Source of the DNA: Membranipora membranacea
Taxonomy: Eukaryota; Bryozoa; Gymnolaemata; Cheilostomatida; Membraniporidae
Direction: 5' to 3'
Assembly (NCBI GenBank): GCA_914767715.1
Contig: OU612067.1
Coordinates: 19,413,001-19,473,000, forward strand
DNA length: 60,000 nucleotides
In this document: piece by piece, positions 13,301 to 22,300 of the stretch
Layout of the letters: each line of letters opens with the position of its first letter
Position numbering within the stretch: the first letter of the stretch is position 1
Notes under the pieces: generated by a model
What the model saw: the letters and a program-made list of their open reading frames with translations, nothing else
Databases searched by the model: none
Told to the model about the DNA's origin: nothing
Position numbers and translations under genes: made by a program

Positions 13301-16300
13301 AACAAAAAATATTTTCTGGTCATATTTAATACTATAGCAGTAAAGTAATGATATGGATTAAATGATAGGGTTTTAGTGAATTTCATGATTAGGCTTTTCC
13401 CAAGAAGTGCCGTACAATGCTACGTTGCATGATGTACGATGTGGTACCAAGCGGTTTTTCCAACTTCATGCCCACTGCTTGGGTTTTTTGTTGTTTTTTT
13501 TTGTAGTTGGTTCTCTCTTATTGGACTTGTTGAAAACAATAACTCAATGATTTCCCGTTCATTTGCCTGCAAACCTGGTGAGCCAACACAAACACTTCAA
13601 AAACCTGCAAATGCTCAATATTGTGCATGTGAAGACCAATGCAAAAATGGTCAGGCAATTAGTTCTGCAGTAGAGATGCAATGTTTTTATAATCAACAAT
13701 TAATTCATGGCACTTCTGGTTAAAAGTTTTAGTTATAGTGTTAGAAATTGCTGGTCATCAATGACGTAAAGTGAATATAAGATACATATTGCACAAGCCA
13801 AAAATGTTGCCACATCCAAATATTTCCGAAATTTCTCACCGTAAAAATATTGCGTAACTAACAAAGGACTGTATATTGGTTTTTGGGTAGTCTTTAATGT
13901 CTATAATCAAAACTATCCAACTAACTTTCCATTGAGTACTGGTACTGGTATTCAATTCTCTACTTACCATTCATAACTTTCAACCTTGAATGGTTCTTTC
14001 TTCTTGACTATTATCAGATACAGATATACGATCAGACTGGTCATGGTGGAAAGGAGAAGATACGCTACAAAACAACATGGGCTTCTGTTATCAATCAAAG
14101 GTTGCTAGACTAGGAACGAATAGATCGAGAGACTAATAAATACCAGATTTGGAATCTCCATGCTCCATTACATCTGTACACTAATTTCCAAGGCTATGGG
14201 TATCATATTCTAGAAATTATTTCAAATAGTATGTAAAAGATTTATAGTAAAGTGGAGATAAATCTGAAAATCCGATGATGCCATGGCGCTTGAACATAAT
14301 CATTGGAGAAAGTATAGAGGGGGAGCTCAAAGGAGTCAGCTAGGTGTGGTATGATATATAGGAGTGTGGTGTGGTATGATATATAGGAATGAGGTGTGGT
14401 ATGATATATAGGAGTGAGGTGTGGTATGATATATAGGAGTGAGGTGTGGTATGATATATAGGAGTGAGGTGTGGTATGATATATAGGAGTGTGGTGTGGT
14501 ATGATATATAGGAGTGAGGTGTGGTATGATATATAGAAGTGAGGTGTGGTATGATATATAGGAGTGATGTGTGGTATGTTATATAGGAGTGAGGTGTGGT
14601 ATGATATATAGAAGTGAGGTGTGGTATGATATATAGGAGTGAGGTGTGGTATGATATATAGGAGTGTGGTGTGGTATGGTATATAGAAATGAGGTGTGGT
14701 ATGATATATAGGAGTGAGGTGTGGTATGATATATAGGAGTGTGGTGTGGTATGGTATATAGAAATGAGGTGTGGTATGATATATAGGAGTGAGGTGTGGT
14801 ATGATATATAGGAGTGAGGTGTGGTATGATATATAGAAGTGAGGTGTGGTATGATATATAGGAGTGAGGTGTGGTATGATATATAGGAATGAGGTGTGGT
14901 ATGATATATAGGAGTGAGGTGTGGTATGATATATAGGAGTGAGGTGTGGTATGATATATAGAAGTGAGGTGTGGTATGATATATATGAGTGAGGTGTGGT
15001 ATGATATATAGAAGTGAGGTGTGGTATGATATATAGGAGTGAGGTGTGGTATGATATATAGGAGTGAGGCGTGGTATGATATATAGGAGTGAGGTGTGGT
15101 ATGATATATAGGAGTGTGGTGTGGTATGATATATAGAAGTGAGGTGTGGCATACTTGCCAAGTCTCCCGATTTAGGCGTGACCCTCCAGATTTTTACACC
15201 CACCTCCCACTTTTTGTAAATCTCACTATTTCCTCCAGATTTTAGAGAAAACAGCCCAATCGCAATTTTTTGATAGTTATCCAAGCACATGTTGTTGTTG
15301 TTGACTAGTTACTGTTAAGGTCTTTGCACACAAAATTGAAAGGAATTATCATATTAAAAACTCCTAACAAATTTACCTGTTTGGTTAAGATTCAGCCTAT
15401 TATTATAAATGACCAATAGCATCCTCTCATAACTCACAACACTGACTGTCATTGGTCACAATATAAAGTAGCTAGTCAAGTGCATACATTTAGTTTTCAT
15501 TTCCTTTCAGATCACACATTTTTTAGTATTAATTTTGTACTGCCTACTCTAGTTAAATTTAAGTAAAGGGAAATAGTAACCTAACAATTCCAAAGGTAGG
15601 TCCACTACAATTTAACAAAGCTTGGACCAAAGACTTTGAAACATATTTAATGTTAGTCAAACAGGAATATAGTACCTTATCTGGATTCTCACTGTCTGTG
15701 ACTGAGCACACTTTCAGATCTTGATGATGCATGGGCACTTGTAGCCTGTCTTGACAGGCAAGGGTCCCTGGGACTTACATCCCTCTACTTTGCCAATGGG
15801 GTGTTTGATACTGGACATTGACGATGTAAAGGCATGTATGTAAGAGTCCCAGTGGCCCATGGATTGATTGTAATTGTTTAAAGAGTGTATTTCACCTCAG
15901 TTTGATATTTTAGTACTAGTACAAACATGAAATTATTTGGGGTCAAATATACCTTTTTAGCCCTTCCCAGTGGCTGGAAACGCTCTCAGAGCTTTTTCAG
16001 ACCCCCCCAAACCCCCAGGTGGGTGACTCGGGTGCTTCGCACCCTCGAAGCACCACGTTGTGGTGCAGTATCGCCGTAAAATGGAATCTCCCTATTTTGA
16101 ATTTAGATTACTTGGCAAGTATGAGGTGTGGTATGATATATAGGAGTGAGGTGTGGTATGTTATATAGGAGTGAGGTGTGGTATGATATATAGAAGTGAG
16201 GTGTGGTATGATATATAGGAGTGAGGTGTGGTATGATATATAGGAGTGAGGTGTGGTATGATATATAGGAGTGTGGTGTGGTATGGTATATAGAAATGAG

Positions 16301-19300
16301 GTGTGGTATGATATATAGGAGTGAGGTGTTGTATGATATATAGGAGTGAGGTGTGGTATGATATATAGAAGTGAGGTGTGGTATGATATATAGAAGTGAG
16401 GTGTGGTATGATATATAGGAGTGAGGTGTGGTATGATATATAGGAATGAGGTGTGGTATGATATATAGGAGTGAGGTGTGGTATGATATATAGGAGTGAG
16501 GTGTGGTATGATATATTGGAGTGAGGTGTGGTATGATATATAGGAGTGAGGTGTGGTATGATATATAGGAGTGAGGTGTGGTATGATATATAGAAGTGAG
16601 GTGTGGTATGATATATTGGAGTGAGGTGTGGTATGATATATAGGAGTGAGGTGTGGTATGATATAAAGGAGTGAGGCGTGGTATTATATATAGGAGTGAG
16701 GTGTGGTATGATATATAGGAGTGAGGTGTGGTATGATATATAGGAGTGAGGTGTGGTATGAAATATAGGAGTGAGGACTGCCAGGTCTGTCAACATCAGG
16801 ACAATGAGGACTGGAGGTCCACTTTCCATTCGCAAAACCCTACATTCAATGCAGTATACAATGATCCTCTCTGCATCTTTGAAATATGAAGCAAAAGAAG
16901 AGTGGATGGATCCAAGTGTAGCATTGTTTAAAAATAACATTATTTTCAAAGCAATGCTACACTTGGATCCATCCACTCTTCATCCCCATGTTATGCTTAC
17001 CACTAAGATTGATAAAGAATCCCTGTATCATGCAGCTAAAACCCGGTATTCGACCGTCATGCTGTAAATCAAAACTTTTATTGAATTATAACAGTATTGT
17101 GTGTCTTAGTACGGTCTGTGTGTCGAACAACAGCCTCATGATCCTAATACAATATTGAAAGTATATCTTAGAACCTAAAACCACGCAGAGTGATGCACTT
17201 GTATGTGGCAGAAACATGGACAGTCTATATGACACAAGTTAAGAAACTACATGCATATATGATGAGACACCTAAGAGAGACCATGAAAAAAATAACATGG
17301 AAAGATAAAGTTTCAAACATCGAAATATATAGGAGAAGTTGTTTAGCACCTATGTGCGGAGATCCTCATTGAGCGCAACTTGAGATGGACTGGACATGTT
17401 CATCGAATGGGCGAAGACAGGCTTCCTAGACAACTTATCTACTCACAACTGAGCTCAGGAACAAGGAAGCAGGGACGTCCATGTCTTAGATATAAAGATC
17501 TAGTGAAACGGATTTTGAAGTGGAGAGAAATCAAACCGGATACTTGGCAGACTGCAGCTAAGTATCCAGCTGCATGGAGAACTTTATGATCAGGAGACCA
17601 TAAAATAGAACAGTCATCGTCGACGCGAAGGACTGCTTATGATGACTGTTTGATAATCCTGTTCTGTCCAGTTGTTAAACATTTATTGGTATAGCTGAAT
17701 CAGCAGAGTTTTTAGGTAATTGCAATTGGCAGTATAATCAACTTACGCTTAATGCTGTTATTAGCTGCATTATATGTATAACTAATATCTGTAGAAATAT
17801 CCTCTACAAAATTTAAAATGAATATGAACTATGTGATATGGTTTGTGCTTCAAAGTACTATGAAAAACTAAGATAATATTTATTATTCTTTATTCATTAT
17901 AGTTCAGCTTTTATTACCCAGGAGTTTTTTTACGCAGAGATAATTTCCCTTACCAGTTAATACAATGAGTTTGGGGATGTTAATGATTTGATGATTACTT
18001 GTTGACAAATTATTTTCAGTAGGCCATCTTCTTTTGATCTACATCCATTACTACGGCATCGTTATAATATATACAAGTACAATATCGATGACCAAGTCTA
18101 AGTGCTCACACGACTCCAATGCAAGTATGTGGCATTACATTGTCAACCACTCCTTGAAATGAGTGATTGATAATGTAATGCCAATAACTCGCTTTGAAGC
18201 CGGCCCAAGCACTAAGACTAGTCAAGGCCAGGCGTGAGGAGTTTTGAGGTGTAAGCTTACCTGGCTGAAGTGTTCAAACTTTCTGAACACCACAGCGACT
18301 GTCAGAGTGAATAGGGAACATAAACAGTCTATGGACAGTAGATATAATTTTATAACCTGTAGAGCTTTCTGTAAAAGAAACAGATTTATATACAGTATGA
18401 CATATAGTATCAGATACCAGATCTCACGCAAGGAACAAACAAAAATTATAAGCCAAATTTAGTAGCTTCAGGAAAGCAAAATCAACCACTGTTCATAGCT
18501 AAGTAATCTCATAGCATATGAAGACCTGTTGCTTGTTTTTCTTTCCTTTTCAGTTCAGTTCAAAGTGCCACATCATAACCTGCCTTTCAATATGTTACCC
18601 ATAGCATAAAATTCATAGACACATTTGATTTAATTTCTATTATCACATCAAACTTGGGATTTTTCATTTTTGTGTTTAGCCTCACACCCAAGTTGTTTTA
18701 TCAAGTTCGAATTAAAACGAAGTTTTCCACTTTCCCTATATATCCACAAAGTACCTAACTAACCTTCAGACTATATCATTTGAAACATAATTGTACATAC
18801 ATTTTGCCTGCAAAAAGAGGCGTAGTTGTTTTTATTTTGTCTAAAGATAAAATAAAATAGATAACTAACTAACTCATAGCAATGAACATACAAACCAAAT
18901 TTACTCGCACAAATACATTATTGCATGATGTAACCGATTCCAAAGTGTGAAAACCTAGGGTCCATACATGACAAGTTGGTAGACCCAGAAATCAGGAGGT
19001 CTCCGCGGACGAACTCCCGACCTGGAGTACCACTTTTCGCGTCCCGCAGTGAAGGTGTAATTTGGCCCTTGTTATAATTTATTTTAAGCCAATACTTGAG
19101 CGTTCATATTATGAAATGCATAATTTTACCTGATTTTATAAATTATAGTGTTGCACTTTATACGAACGAGGAGAGATAGTATGTTAATAGGCAATTATAT
19201 ATAGGTATATGTACTGTGGGGGTAGCAAAACGTAGTTTTTCTTGCAACGAGAAGCTTAAAAAGTCTTCTGGGTGGGAAGCTGAAAAAAGGGAGGAAAAAG

Positions 19301-22300
19301 GGAGATAGGGAGGAGGTGGAAAATACCCCTAAAAACTGAGAGGCTCCCTACCAAAAAGGGAGACTTGTCAGGTATGCTAGGGTCAAGAGTATTTATCTCC
19401 CATGTTACAGCATACTTGCCAACCTGTACGCATAAAGCGTTTATGAACGCTTATTTGACACTAATTGAGTTTTAACCGCAAAAAAACGCTAGCTGTAGCA
19501 TTTTGGTTTTCAAACACCTTTTACCTAATCAGGTTATCAAAAACGCATCTTTGCTTCAGCTTACTTGCATAATCTTTTCATTGTTGATTGATAGTCTTAA
19601 ACTCTGGTATTGGCTTCAGAAAACCATTGGGTTGATTTGCTGTGGACTTTTTACCTGTTCAAGCAATGAACTAAAGGTTTAGTTCATTGGTTCAAGTCTT
19701 ACATCAGGGAGAATTCATTCTCTCTGCTTACATGAGTCAACTTTCATCTTTTCTTCAATGAGAGTAACAAAGTTGCCCACCTTCTAGTTGGGGTGAGATA
19801 ACTCAGATCTCCTGCCCCAGTGTTTATTAGACTCATGCCACCAGATATCTGACTGTTTGCGAGCAGATTGGGAAGAGCTATTTTGGACACCACTAAACTA
19901 AGGTTTAAAATTTTGCCATTATGATGATGACAGGTATAAAAGTTGGTGTTGTGCAACCTGCATTTCTATGCTACAGAGAAGTGGTGATGTTGCGTGATTA
20001 AAAGAAACGAAACATTTTTGAGGCAATTTCTGGTCAATAAGGCGCCCATGAGTTTTGTAAGCATTTTAAGCATTTTGCAAATTTTTGTAAGCATTTTGGA
20101 AGATGTAGGTTGGCAAGCCTGGTTACAGATTCATACTAAAATATCTATGACTAGGCTACCTTTGACCAAGGGGTTAGTAAATATCAACTAGAGGTTAGTT
20201 TTGTTAGTTTAGGGATGAAATGTTATCTAGCTGGCAAAGTGGAGCTTAAAGTTTTCCTCCCGACATCCTGAGAAAACTTTACTCTGCTACAGTACATTGA
20301 GAAAAATTCATTCACTTGGTAAGTTTGCTTAGTCAGTATATTTTTGTAAGTCATGAGTTGTATAGATAATTACTGTTAGCGGAACGACCTTCGTCTCCCA
20401 TCATGATTATAGTTTTTAGGGCTCCTTGTAATATGAAGACTCCTTGTAATATGAACACATTAAATTAAGTTATTTATCATCATGAGGGCAACAAGTTATT
20501 TTTAATTTGCTTTAATTATAAACTTTTAGAAAACCTCAATAAATAAATAAATCTTGAGGTACATTAACTCCTAACCTTACATTTTAATCAACCAGCAGGG
20601 TGGACGCTAAATAAAACTTCCTCATGGGCTGCGTAACTGATATTTTCATCCCACTTCAGAGAGTCTATTTTGGTTATCCATCCATCCATCCTAACGTTTG
20701 GTGAGAGGTTTTCATGCTTTTTATCCCTATTGTGTGGCACTTGCGGCAATGATAGATAAAATTGATTTGAAATTGAATTACTATGTCTGCTGTCAAATGA
20801 AAAACTATTTATTTCTGTGTGAATTCAAATTGAATTACTATGTCTGCTGTCAAATGAAAAACTATTTATTTCTGCTTGAATTGCATAGTTTGAGGCCGAC
20901 ACTGAACCAACTCCTTGACTGAACTCATGACAATTCATAATATTTGTGAAAGATGAAGAAAAACGAGCTATTGTGTAACTGTGTTATCAACCCCAGCTGC
21001 TAGTTCAAAAATTGTTGGCATGCTATTCTTTATGAATAATACAGTAGTTGGGCCAAAATAATAACGAAAAGTTTATTTAAAATAACTTCACCTACCTCAA
21101 TAATTACTTAAAACAGCCGGTAACAGCAACCTTGTCCAAACAATAGTACAATGTGGACACAGGGCAGTTATGAGTTCCTGCTTAGCTTTGATTGCATTTA
21201 TAGGGATAGGGTTGGGTTAGATCAAGTTTGATCCATTTTGTCCTCATTGGAGTTACTCCCCCCCCCCCCCCTCTCACAAGCAGATGCCGAGGCTGACGAA
21301 ACACTTGAGTTATCATTGGTCACACCTAAATAGGTTTGTATTTGGTTATGAGCTAGCTCTATCTTTTTGTTGGTGATTTTCACTACAGGAAAATAATCTT
21401 TGTTCTTCCTATCAACCCCACACAGACCAGATAATTATCAAAAGCTACACATAGCTACACCTTGCTACACCTGGTTTGTTCCAAACTTAAAACATATGGC
21501 CTTAACTTATCCTGCCAAGTTCGATTTTTGAAATATAGTATTTGGCCAAGCCGCTCAAGGATGTTTGATGGTAATTACACTAATATTACAGCCTAAAAGT
21601 GTAGGATTTATTATCCAGATCTCCATGAGCCAATAAATGAGGGTGTAGAGGTGTTGAATTAATTGAATAACAGGGTGTGCCTTTGCCTTGTTCTCTCTGA
21701 TAATCCCTGCGTTATGTGAATGCCCATAACACAGGTACGATGCGTGTAGAAATTTGGTGAAAAACTCGACAATCTAAGCTTTAAAGGACGGAAGAAGACA
21801 AATAATTAGCACCATGTCGTGTGGAAGAGTCTTTTACACAATTACACAAATTTTAATGTCTTTTGAACAAATAAGGGCTTCTTAGCAGCTACTCAAATAC
21901 ACCCATGTCTAATTGCAGGCTCCAAAATATGCCTCAGTTGATAAAAACTAATGATGATGCCCCACCTTCCCTCACAGTATATGTTCCATTCATTCATATT
22001 GAGTTCCTTTTGGCTAACAGCTGAGCATGAGCCGTGACTTTTAGGTTATAATGGCTGGTTAAAACAGTTATAATGTGAGTTTGAGGTGAGAACAGCGACT
22101 ATGGATGATCTATTGTCTCTGGTGAGAATGCAGAGATAAATGTATAAAAACAGAATCAACAAAATATTATTGTTTTTTTGAGAGCCTTCAGCACAAGTTT
22201 CACAGAAGAACTATCATTTGTCGCTCTCTGCTGCTTCTTCCCCTTTTTCTTTTTTTCCACATGAATTATACCACCATGCTTTCAATAACCTACTGACTAT

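Noticed and set aside
14340-15290. 316-residue minus-strand ORF rich in YHT/IIPHL repeats
   Set aside because: It is the conceptual translation of the 25-bp minisatellite, open in all three frames of that strand; not a gene.
16161-16976. 271-residue minus-strand ORF of the same composition
   Set aside because: Same minisatellite, right block, plus the adjoining hairpin; no splice or start context.
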